Positions 45,294 to 54,439 of a stretch of 64,000 nt of DNA are shown one piece after another. The notes below the pieces were generated by a model that saw nothing but the letters and a program-made list of their open reading frames with translations, was not told the DNA's origin and ran no database searches. The stretch is taken from NCBI GenBank assembly GCA_041602035.1, contig JBFIHA010000001.1, positions 1 through 64,000 of the forward strand, given 5' to 3'. Source of the DNA: JAOTVV01 sp041602035. Its GTDB lineage: Bacteria; Gemmatimonadota; Gemmatimonadetes; Gemmatimonadales; GWC2-71-9. The position numbers and the translations under genes are program-made. Each line of letters starts with the position of its first letter. Within the stretch, counting starts at the first letter, position 1.

Positions 45294-47915
45294 TCACTGG
45301 AGCGGCGGTTGGACGGCGGGTATCATCACCACGCGTTCGATCTCGAAACCGTGCGCGCGCGTGACGTCGGCGTCGCTAAACAGATCCGCGCCCACGGAGA
45401 ACTGGAGCCCGTCCAGTTCGGCGAGTCGTGGTGCGGCGCGGCGGGTCACGCTCTCCCGCAGGTAGGGAAGAAACTGGGGGTAGGGACGTGGCAACAGGGC
45501 GAGCGGCGTGGGTCGCAATGCCTCGAGTGGAATCACGAAGTCCCGCCACGTGTCTGTGAGGTCGAGTACCGCGCCCCAGGCCGTCCCGTCTCGCTCCACC
45601 AGCGCCACTTCCATCCGGTCCTCGGCACGGTCGGCGGTGCGGGCACGTATGTGCAGCACAGCGCCAGGGGATGCCACATCGAGACGCGTTCGTTGACTCT
45701 CGGGCAGGAACGAGCGCAGCGCGAAGTGGTGGGGCGTGGGCGTGAAGTCGTCCACGGTCGCTGACAGAGCCAAGCGCCCGGGCTCGCTGCCGGCCACGAT
45801 ATCGGAGCGGAACCGCACGTATTGCCACGGGTGCGGATAGAGCACGTGGCCTAGGTCACGACGGCCGTCGAACAGCAGGACGGGCGCCCCGACCGCCACG
45901 ATGGGCACCTGCCAGAACTCGCGGCCCGTGAAGTCCCAGCGAGAGGGGTCCCCTGCCACAGCCCCCGGGAAACTCGTTGGCTCGCCGCGCTCGTAGACGG
46001 TCACGACATATTCGAGCAGGCCATCGCGTAGGACCTCCGCGGGCAGCTGCGCTCGGTATCCGAACGCCGCCGCGGGTTCCATGGTGAGATGCAGCATGCG
46101 GCCCCGTTCACCCACCCTTCGGGCAAACAGCGTCACCGAGTCCGCCGGCGTGCGGGACACCACGTCCACCGCCACGGTGTACGGCTCCCCGGCCACGATC
46201 TCAGCCGGTGGCGTGTGGATCACCACTGTCGGGGCGTCGGACGACGGAGGCGCGACGAACGATCCCAAGCGCCGGCCTGCGACCACGGACCGGTCGGTCC
46301 ACGCCCGGCGCGAGGCCCCGACCCGGGTCAGGAGGTACGCACCGGGCCGCACGTCGAACGTTCCCCCCGTAACGGCCGGTCGGTGGGGGTTGCCGGCGTC
46401 CAGCGGCTCCACCGTGAAGTGCTCACCCAGATTCGGCAGGCGAATGCTCATGGCACGGGTCCGCCAGATCACGCGCGCGGCCTCGCGTTCCAGGCTCGGG
46501 CGGGTGAACGGATCGACCACCCAGGCGACATCCGGGTACACCTCCAGATGCCAGATCCCGTCGTCGAGACGGTCCAGGAAGTACGCGCCGGTCCCCTGAT
46601 AGGACACAATGGGCGATGTTGCCACGCCGGCCACGTGCCGCAGCCTGGATGGGAAGGGTGGAGCCGTGACGGTGGTGTTGGAGTACAGGAACGCTGTGTC
46701 GGTCACCATCTCGCTCAGATCCTGAGCGTAGCTTACGCGGAACGGGCCGAAGCGATCGCTGTCGGGATGGCGGGCATGTGAGGTGCCACGGCGGAGCTCA
46801 CGGAAGGCCACGCCGCCGATCATGAAGCTGATCGCCTTTGCCGGCGTGTAGACCAGGTTCAGGAAGTGGGTTTGATACTCGGTATTGGCGTGGGCGATCG
46901 CCAACGGATCGTAGGCGAACTGCGTGGCCCACTGGAACCCCGCCGCCCTGAAGCTCCGAGCCATGGCGGGATACATGTACGAGCCCGCGACGTCGGCGGC
47001 GTCGAACTCGTACACCATGCGCGCCTTGTCGCGACAATCTGGGAAGTCCTCGTACGGGATCGTGTAGCGCTCGACGTTGGGCAACATGTTGCCGCCGACA
47101 GCACCATTCCGTACCAGCCCGGTGGGGTACCACTGGTGGCTCACCCCGTCGATCTGGGCCGCGCACACGGCGCGGCCATGCTCGTCCGAGTAGTCCTGGC
47201 TGATGTTATAGAAGATGGGCTTCTCGAGGCCCGCCTCTCGCAGGGCGCCGACCATCGTATTGACGTAGCGGGTGGTCTCTTCCGGTCCGCCTGGATGGCT
47301 GGGCTCGTTGAAGATCTCGATCGCCAGGAGGTTGGGGTCTTCTGCGTACGTGAGACCGGTGTAGGGGTTCCGGTGCGTGATGAACTGGCCGAGGTAACGT
47401 GCCTGCGCCTCGCGCGCCTCGGGACTCGTGGTCATCTCACCCTTGGTGTATCCGTCCGAGAGCCCCTCGGTGCCAGGGTCGGGCTCGGGGTAACCGGTTG
47501 GCCACCAGGCAATGGGCGTGAGGATGGCGTTGATGCCATGGTTGGCGAGGCTGGCCAGGAGGTAGTCGAGCAGGTCCAGGTGATCGTTCGCTACGAGGTT
47601 GCCTTCACGGTCGCTCACTTCCCGGTCCCAGACGTGGATGCGGTAGGCGTCCAGTCCGAGTCGGGCGAGATGCAGTACGTCGGTGTCGATGGCCCGCTGG
47701 CGATCGAGACCGAGGTGGTCCATCGCGCGGTAGGCGTGCGCAAAGGGCGTGCTGTAGTTGACCCCGAACAGCGCGACCTCCTCCCCGGTGGCTGTCCATC
47801 GCATCACCCCGCCGTCGTCGACCGCTACCGGCCCGCCCTTCTGGGCTGCCACGGATGCCGAGAGACCTGCAGTCAAGGTGATGAGCGAAAGCGGCAGCAG
47901 CAGAGCTCGCGACAT
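45294..47915 (-). CDS. Secreted clan GH-A glycoside hydrolase (GH5-like) with C-terminal beta domains
   Basis: An 873-residue protein with a signal peptide (to about 24, SVAAQ). The barrel covers about 35-400. AIEIFNEPSHPGG provides acid/base Glu204 and MVYEFDAAD the probable nucleophile Glu303, the NEP pattern of clan GH-A; YRIHVWDREVSD and AWWPTGYPEPD lie in between. The C-terminal 450 residues form several beta-sandwich regions, the last resembling a carbohydrate-binding module (VLHIRARTADRAEDRMEVALV). The family number is uncertain. It precedes nothing co-directional closer than the GH2 gene, 66 bases downstream, so the two may form one operon. Confidence 0.75.
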   Translation of the reverse strand: MSRALLLPLSLITLTAGLSASVAAQKGGPVAVDDGGVMRWTATGEEVALFGVNYSTPFAHAYRAMDHLGLDRQRAIDTDVLHLARLGLDAYRIHVWDREVSDREGNLVANDHLDLLDYLLASLANHGINAILTPIAWWPTGYPEPDPGTEGLSDGYTKGEMTTSPEAREAQARYLGQFITHRNPYTGLTYAEDPNLLAIEIFNEPSHPGGPEETTRYVNTMVGALREAGLEKPIFYNISQDYSDEHGRAVCAAQIDGVSHQWYPTGLVRNGAVGGNMLPNVERYTIPYEDFPDCRDKARMVYEFDAADVAGSYMYPAMARSFRAAGFQWATQFAYDPLAIAHANTEYQTHFLNLVYTPAKAISFMIGGVAFRELRRGTSHARHPDSDRFGPFRVSYAQDLSEMVTDTAFLYSNTTVTAPPFPSRLRHVAGVATSPIVSYQGTGAYFLDRLDDGIWHLEVYPDVAWVVDPFTRPSLEREAARVIWRTRAMSIRLPNLGEHFTVEPLDAGNPHRPAVTGGTFDVRPGAYLLTRVGASRRAWTDRSVVAGRRLGSFVAPPSSDAPTVVIHTPPAEIVAGEPYTVAVDVVSRTPADSVTLFARRVGERGRMLHLTMEPAAAFGYRAQLPAEVLRDGLLEYVVTVYERGEPTSFPGAVAGDPSRWDFTGREFWQVPIVAVGAPVLLFDGRRDLGHVLYPHPWQYVRFRSDIVAGSEPGRLALSATVDDFTPTPHHFALRSFLPESQRTRLDVASPGAVLHIRARTADRAEDRMEVALVERDGTAWGAVLDLTDTWRDFVIPLEALRPTPLALLPRPYPQFLPYLRESVTRRAAPRLAELDGLQFSVGADLFSDADVTRAHGFEIERVVMIPAVQPPLQ

Positions 47916-47996
47916 GGTGATCGGGGGTTGAGGACGCTCAGCGGGCAGAGGGCACGTTAGTGCGAGGGATGCCGCGCGGCAAGAAGCGGAACGCGA

Positions 47997-48470
47997 CTAG
48001 TGAGCGGATTGGGACAACGTGTCCGCGCCCTCTTTTTCTTCTTCCTGGGCATCATCTAGGAAGACATCGCCGTAGAAGAAGCTGAATCGTGGCCTGGATC
48101 CGATGATCAGCGTCGCGTCGTTGCAGACGACGTGCTCGGTGGGAATTGGGGGTGCCCAGCTCGTTTCGAGCCCACCCTGCGAGATCCAGACTCGGATCGA
48201 GTACCGCAGGTGGTCGCGGGCGACGCGATATGTCGTCCGTGACAGCCCGAGGGCGGGACGGGCGGGCCCATAGGGACCGAACCGGATCCCCATGGTCATG
48301 GTGCTCTTGTTCACCACGACGACGTTGACCATCGCCTCCCACGCGCATCTGGGCGCGGAGTCGGCTTCGCCAGCAGCAGCCTCGTCGGCGGGCGCCTCCG
48401 GCACCGGTGGCGGCGCTTGACGTGTCGCGCACCCGGCGATCACGAGCAATCCAAGCAGTGAGAATCTCAT
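47997..48470 (-). CDS. Hypothetical lipoprotein
   Basis: A 157-residue protein with lipobox VIAGC (Cys14), an Ala/Pro/Glu-rich linker (about 18-38) and a beta-rich domain with two cysteines (Cys42, about Cys116) that could form a disulfide. The end is acidic (DDAQEEEKEGAD). No family recognised. Its ATG is 25 bases after the neopullulanase-like gene, so it is probably the last gene of the leftward starch operon 53281-47997. Confidence 0.68.
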   Translation of the reverse strand: MRFSLLGLLVIAGCATRQAPPPVPEAPADEAAAGEADSAPRCAWEAMVNVVVVNKSTMTMGIRFGPYGPARPALGLSRTTYRVARDHLRYSIRVWISQGGLETSWAPPIPTEHVVCNDATLIIGSRPRFSFFYGDVFLDDAQEEEKEGADTLSQSAH

Positions 48471-48495
48471 GGACGATGCATCCCCCTACGTCTTC

Positions 48496-50418
48496 CTACC
48501 CGGGCGACCGAACAGCCGTTCCGCGAGACGGCGCTCCGGAGCCGACGGGCGAAGCTCGTGCGCTGTGGATCAACACCCTCGCGGTCTTCGGTTGAAGCAC
48601 CAGGGTCAGCGATCCGCCGATGGCCTCCACCATGTCGCCCGCCGGGTAGGCGGCGCGGTAGGGGCCATCCTGCACCGCGACCGTGACGGTCTGGGCCTCG
48701 TCCGACGTGTTGAAGGCGATCACTGCGCGTTCGCCGTTCAGCGCACGCTCGTACACGAGGAGGCCGCGTGCGTCATCGGTCACGCGGTACGCCAGCTCGC
48801 CGTCGACGAAGAGACGAAGATGCTGCTGTCGGAGCGCGATCAGGTTCCTGTAGATGCGGTGCAGTGCGGTGTCCGGCGCGACCGCGTCGTGGCGGCGCGC
48901 TCGCCCGAACGGATGGGTCGTCTCATCCTCGTATGTCAGATCCGCCCACACCATGGGTTTTCGTGGATCCGGATCGTCGGCACCCCACATGCCCACCTCG
49001 TCGCCGTACCAGATGTGTGGTGCCCCGACGTACGTGAACTGCTGTACGAGAATCATCTCCTGGATCTGCCGAGCGCGGCCGTCGGGCCGGTCGATCCTGT
49101 ACTCGGCGTCGGCGCCCGGGCTGACCTGGTACTTGTAGCGACCAGGATTGTACACCGATGTCCCGAAGCGGGGCGTGTCGTGGCTGGCCGTCAGGTTCAT
49201 CATCGCCTGGCGCTCGTCCCGCCCGATGCCACGCGTAACGGAATCGAGGTGCGCCACATACTGTGACGCCGTGAGGTGGGCCGGCGCCCCGGCAAAGAAG
49301 CCGCGGGTGGGCATGTACCAGCGGTAGTTCATCACTGCGTCGAACACGGTGCCGTCGAGCCAGGGCGCGGGGTCCATCATGCGATCTGGCCACTCATCCC
49401 ACCACACCTCGCCCACCAGGTACGCGTCGGGATTGATGTTGCGGACGAAGCGCCGGTAATCGCGCCAGAATCCCAGCGGCACCATTTCGGCCACGTCGAG
49501 CCGGAACCCGTCAATGCCGTCCGATGGGTCGCCATCCCCGTTGGGATCGAGCCAGCGGCGGGTGACGGCGAAGACGTGATCCCGCACGGGTGCTACCAGG
49601 GTGCCGTCGATCGCGCCGCGGGTCGCGCCCTCCGGTCGTCCGGTCTTCCGCAACTCCGGAAGGTTCGGGACGCCGGCCCACCCCGAATACGTGAACTCGT
49701 TGGTGTCCGGTGTCGCGGGGTCGTCGAAGCGCTGGATCTCGTACCAGTTCGCGTACGGCGAGGCGTCCTGACGTGCGAGAATGTCTTTCCATGCCCAGAA
49801 CGTGATGCCGGTGTGGTTCCACGAGTAGTCGACGATGATGCGCATCCCGCGCCGATGCACCTCGTTCACCAGGGCGAGGAACAGCCGGTCGGCGGAGGTC
49901 CACTGCCAGGTGCTGGGATCTGCGGGATCCTCACCGGCGATGATTGCGGCGTCGCCGCGCGGATCCGGACCGAAGTTGCGGTCCATGTGGTGGTAATTCC
50001 GGGCGTCGTACTTGTGGAGCGATGGCGCGTCGTTCACCGGGTTGAGATACAGCGCCGTCACTCCCAAGTCCTGGAGGTAATCGAGCTGGTCGATGACGCC
50101 CTGCAGATCGCCGCCATACCGTCGAAGCTGCACCGTCAAGTAGAACTCCCTCCCCGTGGCCGTTGCCCACGGCTCCTGACGGTACCAGTCGTGGATCCAC
50201 GGAGTGGGCTGCCAACCTCGTGGCTGCACGTGGGGCCACGAGCCCTCCATGTCAGCGAGGGTGGGATCGTTCGACGGATCGCCGTTGCGGAACCGCTCGA
50301 CGAAGATCTGATACCAGACGACGTCCTTGGCCCAGGCCGGCACGGCAAGGGTGGGATCGACGTCTGAAGAGCCACACGCGAGCGCGAGCGGCAGCAGGAT
50401 CACAAGGAGCCATCTCAT
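48496..50418 (-). CDS. GH13 neopullulanase/cyclomaltodextrinase-like lipoprotein
   Basis: A 640-residue lipoprotein with lipobox LALAC (Cys15). It opens with DVVWYQIFVERFRNGDPSND. Catalytic residues: GFRLDVAEM (Asp308), LVGEVWWDE (Glu337) and TASHDTPR (Asp414). YGGDLQGVIDQLDYLQDLGVTALYLNP resembles maltogenic amylases and neopullulanases, though the N-terminal starch-binding domain of cytosolic GH13_20 enzymes is absent. The ATG overlaps the stop of the upstream GH13 gene (ATGA), so the two are translationally coupled. Confidence 0.85.
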   Translation of the reverse strand: MRWLLVILLPLALACGSSDVDPTLAVPAWAKDVVWYQIFVERFRNGDPSNDPTLADMEGSWPHVQPRGWQPTPWIHDWYRQEPWATATGREFYLTVQLRRYGGDLQGVIDQLDYLQDLGVTALYLNPVNDAPSLHKYDARNYHHMDRNFGPDPRGDAAIIAGEDPADPSTWQWTSADRLFLALVNEVHRRGMRIIVDYSWNHTGITFWAWKDILARQDASPYANWYEIQRFDDPATPDTNEFTYSGWAGVPNLPELRKTGRPEGATRGAIDGTLVAPVRDHVFAVTRRWLDPNGDGDPSDGIDGFRLDVAEMVPLGFWRDYRRFVRNINPDAYLVGEVWWDEWPDRMMDPAPWLDGTVFDAVMNYRWYMPTRGFFAGAPAHLTASQYVAHLDSVTRGIGRDERQAMMNLTASHDTPRFGTSVYNPGRYKYQVSPGADAEYRIDRPDGRARQIQEMILVQQFTYVGAPHIWYGDEVGMWGADDPDPRKPMVWADLTYEDETTHPFGRARRHDAVAPDTALHRIYRNLIALRQQHLRLFVDGELAYRVTDDARGLLVYERALNGERAVIAFNTSDEAQTVTVAVQDGPYRAAYPAGDMVEAIGGSLTLVLQPKTARVLIHSARASPVGSGAPSRGTAVRSPG

Positions 50419-52040
50419 CGGTCCGCCAATCCGCCGGAGACATCGAACACGTATGCCTGGAGGGGCGGGAGGGAGGGGAGGGGGACGTAGTCCGTGATTC
50501 GACCGTCCATGCCGATCTCCAGTGTTGCGGCCGCCTGGTCCGCCATGAGTGTGACCGGCGCGTAACGTCCGGGCGGCAACGTGGGCGTGGCGGATGACAG
50601 GGTGACGTCGGCGAGCGGTGTCGTCCCCAGGTTGGCGATCACCAGTGTGGCGTGGTCGTTGGTCCGTCGGAGGTAGGCAGCGACCCGTTCCGTTCCAGCG
50701 TCGAGTGGCACCAGCTCGCCGGCCCCCAGCGCGGCGTGCTCCATGCGTAGGCGTATCAGGCGGCGGTAGTGGTTGAGCAGTGCGCCGGGGTCGTCGTCCA
50801 TAACCGCCACGTTCGCCGTGAACGAGTCCGGCTGCAGTGGCTCCCAGGGCGTTCCCGCGGTGAAGCCGGCGGCCGGGTCAAGACTCCAGTGCATCGGTGT
50901 GCGGATTCGGGGGTCCGGCTTGTCTCCGGTCATGCCGATTTCTTCACCGTAGTACACGAACGGTACCCCGGGCAGCGTGAGCAGCAGGCTCGCCGCCAGC
51001 TTGGCACGCGCCGCGTCGCCACCCAGCCACGTCATGACACGGGTCTGGTCGTGGTTGCGCAGGAACGGCGACCAGCGATGGTTTGGCACGGCCTCTTGCA
51101 GTCGGAGCACCGACGCAATGAGGTCGGTCGAGGACCCGTCCCGCACGGCTGTCAGGATCGCGTCGGCCACCTCGAACGCGAAATAGGCGTCGAGCTGGTC
51201 GGGATAGTAGGCCAGCAGCGCGTCGGTGCTGTCGAACACCTCGCCGATGGTGAACGCATTCGGGTCGACCTCGCGGACGTGTGCCGCGAACTCGCGCAGC
51301 ATATCGTGCGTTCTGGGCACGTTCGCCGAGCGGCCCGGTTCTTCCATCAGGTGACGCACGGCATCCAGCCGGAACCCGTCGACGCCCATCTCTTTCAGCC
51401 AGAACGTGGCGATCCGCTTCATCTCCTCTCGCACGGCGGGTGTCCCCCAGTTCAGATCCGGCATGGTGTGCCAGAAGAATCCGTAGTAGTACTCGTTTCG
51501 CGTGGGCGCCCCGCGCCAGTTGTTGCCCCCCCACTCGTTGTTCGGGCCGACGGTGTCCGACCACAGGAACCAATCCCGGTAGCGGGAATCGGCGTGGCGC
51601 AGCGCATCCTGAAAGAAGGGGTGCTCGCTCGAGACATGGTTGATGACCAGATCGACCAGTACCCGGATGCCGCGCCGGTGCGCCTCGTCCACGAGATTCT
51701 TGAAGTCGCTGTTTGTGCCGTATGCGGAATCGACTCGATAGTAGTCGGTGACATCGTACCCGTGGTAGCTGGGCGACGCGGCGATCGGCATGAGCCAGAT
51801 GCAGCCTGCACCGAGATCCGTGGCGGTCTCGTGGTCGCCGTCGTTGACGTAGTCGAGTTTCTGGATCAGTCCTGCGAGATCGCCGAGTCCGTCGCCGTCG
51901 CTGTCGTAGAAGGAGCGAACGAAGATCTCGTAGCATACCGGGCCGTTCGACCAGTCGGCTCGCTGCGATACCCGTGGAGGGGCGCAAGCCGCAAGTGCGG
52001 TGAGTGCGGCGACGAACAGGCACTTCATCGCCGGTGTCAT
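50415..52040 (-). CDS. GH13_36-like alpha-glucosidase/amylase lipoprotein
   Basis: A 541-residue lipoprotein with lipobox LAAC (Cys19). Catalytic residues: GFRLDAVRH (Asp226), TIGEVFD (Glu267) and LRNHDQTR (Asp331). The motif MPDLNW (about 193-198) marks the intermediate group between oligo-1,6-glucosidases and neopullulanases (GH13_36). It cleaves short malto-oligosaccharides. ATG 52040 overlaps the stop of the CBM20-esterase gene (ATGA) and is followed directly by the lipoprotein signal; the frame is open to 52685 but the extension would lie across the esterase gene and is not coding. Confidence 0.87.
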   Translation of the reverse strand: MTPAMKCLFVAALTALAACAPPRVSQRADWSNGPVCYEIFVRSFYDSDGDGLGDLAGLIQKLDYVNDGDHETATDLGAGCIWLMPIAASPSYHGYDVTDYYRVDSAYGTNSDFKNLVDEAHRRGIRVLVDLVINHVSSEHPFFQDALRHADSRYRDWFLWSDTVGPNNEWGGNNWRGAPTRNEYYYGFFWHTMPDLNWGTPAVREEMKRIATFWLKEMGVDGFRLDAVRHLMEEPGRSANVPRTHDMLREFAAHVREVDPNAFTIGEVFDSTDALLAYYPDQLDAYFAFEVADAILTAVRDGSSTDLIASVLRLQEAVPNHRWSPFLRNHDQTRVMTWLGGDAARAKLAASLLLTLPGVPFVYYGEEIGMTGDKPDPRIRTPMHWSLDPAAGFTAGTPWEPLQPDSFTANVAVMDDDPGALLNHYRRLIRLRMEHAALGAGELVPLDAGTERVAAYLRRTNDHATLVIANLGTTPLADVTLSSATPTLPPGRYAPVTLMADQAAATLEIGMDGRITDYVPLPSLPPLQAYVFDVSGGLADR

Positions 52041-53281
52041 CGGCTCGGAGCCGGTGACCGCTGCGGCGCGAACAGAAACGTCAAGACGTCGTCCATGCGC
52101 GCTCGCCACGACGCCTCGTTGTGATCGGCACCTTCGTACTCGCGGACCACGAAATCCCGGCCTTCCACACGGCGCTGCGCCAGGAGCCACTCCCGTACGG
52201 CCGCATGGGTGGGACCGTACGTGGCATCGAGGCCGCGCGTTCCGTAGTCGAACCAGTACCGGACCCCTTGGGGTGCCCTGAGTCCCGTACGGATGTCGCG
52301 GATCACGTACGGTGTCTCGTCTGGCGGGTCGGCCGTCACGAGGTTCGGGAACACCCTGGCCGCTACTGCCTCGGACAAGGGGAAGTGCGTGGACACACAG
52401 CCGCAGGCGCCGAAGGTCTCGGCGTGGTGGGTTACGAGATAGAACGACAGGAGGCCGCCCATCGACGAGCCCATGACCGCGGTATGTCGTGGCCCGGTGA
52501 GCGTCCGGAACTCGGCATCGACCTTCGGTATCAACTCCTCGATGAGAAAGCGTGCATAGTCGGGAGCGCCGTGCCACGGCGAGTACTCCCGTCCCCGTGC
52601 GGCCGAGTTCCAGACGCCGACGACGATGATGGGCGGGATGACGCCCCGCTCCACGAGCCGCACCACGGCCTCGTCCACGCCCCAATCGACGCCTGTACTC
52701 GCGATGCGCGGATCGAACAGGTTCTGTCCGTCGTGCATATACAGCACGGGATAGCGGACCGAGGGATCGGCGTCATACCCAGGCGGTAGCCAGATCTCCA
52801 CGTGACGTGCCGGGCCGAGGTGAGTAGAGGCAACATCCGTCCAATACACCAGCCGGCCATGGACGCCTGAGCCACTCCAATCGGCGATGTATTCCCTGGG
52901 GTCCTTCTTGAACGCGGCGATCTCGTGCGACACCTCGACGTCGCCCGTGACGAGCGCCGTGTGGTTGGGTGGCACGGCTCCGGACGGACCGAGTGCCTCA
53001 CGGTTCCACGAGCCCAGCGTGAACTTGTATTTGATCGTCGTGCCCAATGGCACGCTGACCTGCGCTGTGCGCTCGTGTCCCTCGCCCGTCATCGCGAGCC
53101 CGTCGGGATGCCACGGTCCGAGCGCGGGGAGGTTGCCGGTCAGGTAGAGGGTCCCCGTCCCCTCGGGCACCGTGGCCCGAATCGTGACCGTGCAGCATTC
53201 GATGGCAATTGCGTCGAACGGTGAGGCCACGATAGCGAAGGAGGGTGCGGCGAGCATGGTGAGGACGAGGGCAGCGGGCAT
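52037..53281 (-). CDS. Secreted CBM20-like starch-binding esterase
   Basis: A 414-residue protein with a short signal peptide (MPAALVLTMLAAPSFA). Residues about 28-120 form a CBM20-like module (VTIRATVPEGTGTLYLTGNLPALGPW, IKYKFTLGSWNREA). From about 140 an esterase-D/CE1-type alpha/beta-hydrolase follows: YPVLYMHDGQNLFD, nucleophile in GSSMGG (Ser273) and base in ADHNEASW near the end. It is the first gene of a leftward operon with two GH13 enzymes. A starch-binding esterase could remove acyl groups from modified starch or glycogen, or hydrolyse another ester bound to alpha-glucan. ATG 53281 follows AGGAG; an upstream in-frame start at 53317 would spoil the signal peptide. Confidence 0.82.
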   Translation of the reverse strand: MPAALVLTMLAAPSFAIVASPFDAIAIECCTVTIRATVPEGTGTLYLTGNLPALGPWHPDGLAMTGEGHERTAQVSVPLGTTIKYKFTLGSWNREALGPSGAVPPNHTALVTGDVEVSHEIAAFKKDPREYIADWSGSGVHGRLVYWTDVASTHLGPARHVEIWLPPGYDADPSVRYPVLYMHDGQNLFDPRIASTGVDWGVDEAVVRLVERGVIPPIIVVGVWNSAARGREYSPWHGAPDYARFLIEELIPKVDAEFRTLTGPRHTAVMGSSMGGLLSFYLVTHHAETFGACGCVSTHFPLSEAVAARVFPNLVTADPPDETPYVIRDIRTGLRAPQGVRYWFDYGTRGLDATYGPTHAAVREWLLAQRRVEGRDFVVREYEGADHNEASWRARMDDVLTFLFAPQRSPAPSR

Positions 53282-53546
53282 CGATGCAATCTCCTGAGAC
53301 GGAGGGACGACTAGCATAAGCTAACGCGTCCCACTCCGGCGGCCACGAGGGCCGGCGGAGCCTTGTCGTGCCACTCGGCGAATGGTGTTTGGTGACCTCG
53401 AGATCTGTGGCGAGGCGCGGTCGCCATCCGGCGACCCGAGGGGTGGTGGCCCCCCGGTGGTCGACGATATGGATATGGACTCCGCCCGAGCAGGGTGTTG
53501 GGCGGATGGGTGGGCGAGTCGGACGTCGACTCCCCGGCGGAGCTTC

Positions 53547-53786
53547 CTAGTTCGTGGGTTTGACCCTCGGCGTGAGCTTCCCGTCCACGATCTGGCGGCC
53601 AAACTCCAGGCAGTTCGCGATGGCCAGTTTCTCGCTGGCGTAGGTGTTCGGCCCGCGGCAGCGCCGGACGCCTGTGCGACGACCCGCAGGCGTGATACGT
53701 ACTTCCAGCGTCCAACTCTCCGAGTCGCCCGTGGGCTTGGTGGTGGGTTCAATGACGTAGCCGTGATACTCGATACGGTTGCTCAT
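53547..53786 (-). CDS. Small conserved-looking protein, paralogue of 54204-54434
   Basis: A 79-residue protein with a strong GGGAGGAG ribosome site. It shares a pattern with the protein at 54204-54434: Y-x-G-(Y/F), WTL, R-x-x-G-P-x-T-(Y/F), a Glu, an Ala, a Cys, then GR-x-I-x-DG near the end. The fold looks like beta strands followed by one helix. No known family recognised. Its start overlaps the stop of the basic 53-residue gene (ATGA). It is the last gene of the small-protein operon. Confidence 0.72.
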   Translation of the reverse strand: MSNRIEYHGYVIEPTTKPTGDSESWTLEVRITPAGRRTGVRRCRGPNTYASEKLAIANCLEFGRQIVDGKLTPRVKPTN

Positions 53787-53944
53787 GCTCCTCCCGGGTT
53801 CTTGTCGTCGGTGTGCGCTTCTTCGCGGGCTTGCGCCCGCTCCTGTGCGCGCTTGGCGCGGCGCTCCTGCTTGGCTTGCCGTTTCGCTCGCTTGTCGGCC
53901 TCTCGTTTGCGCTTCGCCGCCGCCATGGGGCCACGTCTCGCCAT
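53783..53944 (-). CDS. 53-residue Lys/Arg-rich protein
   Basis: A 53-residue, extremely basic and probably helical/disordered protein beginning MARRGPMAAAKRKREADKR; the middle is made of KR, AKRQAK and RRAKRAQ repeats, and the end is acidic and polar (EEAHTDDKNPGG). GGAGG lies seven bases before the ATG. Its stop overlaps the next ATG. Such proteins often bind RNA or ribosomes; this is only an inference from charge, though it fits the neighbouring cold-shock gene. Confidence 0.62.
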   Translation of the reverse strand: MARRGPMAAAKRKREADKRAKRQAKQERRAKRAQERAQAREEAHTDDKNPGGA

Positions 53945-53946
53945 CC

Positions 53947-54207
53947 TCAGCCTCCGCTCTGGTGGTCGACGGTCTGGAACACGTGCTCGTCGAGCCACGC
54001 GGTGAACGCGCTGTCGAGCTCTGCCGCATCCCGACCGGGGTGAAACGGCATGACCTCCCACCGCGTGCCGGCGCTCATGAGCCACCATGCAGGCTCGGTG
54101 GCCGGTTGCGACCGCTTTGGGTTGGCTGGCACGCCGTCGTAGGACACGAAGTGGAACTCCCGGCCACGGTACCGCAGCCGCCTTTGCTCGACGAGAAGTC
54201 GGCTCAT
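53947..54207 (-). CDS. Small hypothetical protein
   Basis: An 86-residue protein starting MSRLLVEQRRLRYRGREFHFV. The centre, EPAWWLMSAGTRWEVMPF, resembles a compact beta sheet with paired tryptophans, and the end is helical (LDSAFTAWLDEHVF). No family recognised. The ATG overlaps the stop of the upstream gene 54204-54434 (ATGA) and the stop is two bases before the start of the basic protein, so it is translated with its neighbours. Confidence 0.65.
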   Translation of the reverse strand: MSRLLVEQRRLRYRGREFHFVSYDGVPANPKRSQPATEPAWWLMSAGTRWEVMPFHPGRDAAELDSAFTAWLDEHVFQTVDHQSGG

Positions 54208-54434
54208 CGCAGATCCTCCAAGGAACAGTCTGGGACCAGGCCGTCGATGATGCGGCGGCCGTACGCGTAGCACGCGCGAACGGCTGCCCGCTCGGTCTGG
54301 AACGTCTTCGGTCCGCTGAATGCGCGCTGCCTTCTGCGATAGGCGATCACGAGATCCAGGGTCCACCGCTGGCTGCCACGGATCTGAAAGGTACGGGGTG
54401 TGATCGTGAATCCTTGATAGGTCAGCGTGTTCAT
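54204..54434 (-). CDS. Small protein, paralogue of 53547-53786
   Basis: A 76-residue protein starting MNTLTYQGFTITPRTFQIRG. It shares WTL, R-x-F-x-GP-x-TF, a Glu, Cys and GRRIIDG with the protein encoded at 53547-53786; the two are clearly related and lie in the same operon with two genes between. The ATG is five bases after the stop of the larger gene upstream. The function is unknown. Confidence 0.72.
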   Translation of the reverse strand: MNTLTYQGFTITPRTFQIRGSQRWTLDLVIAYRRRQRAFSGPKTFQTERAAVRACYAYGRRIIDGLVPDCSLEDLR

Positions 54435-54439
54435 AAGCC

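Noticed and set aside
52041..52685. N-terminal extension of the GH13_36-like frame beyond its lipoprotein signal
   Set aside because: It would overlap the esterase gene in another frame, and a start with a lipobox signal lies at 52040 exactly coupled to the esterase stop.
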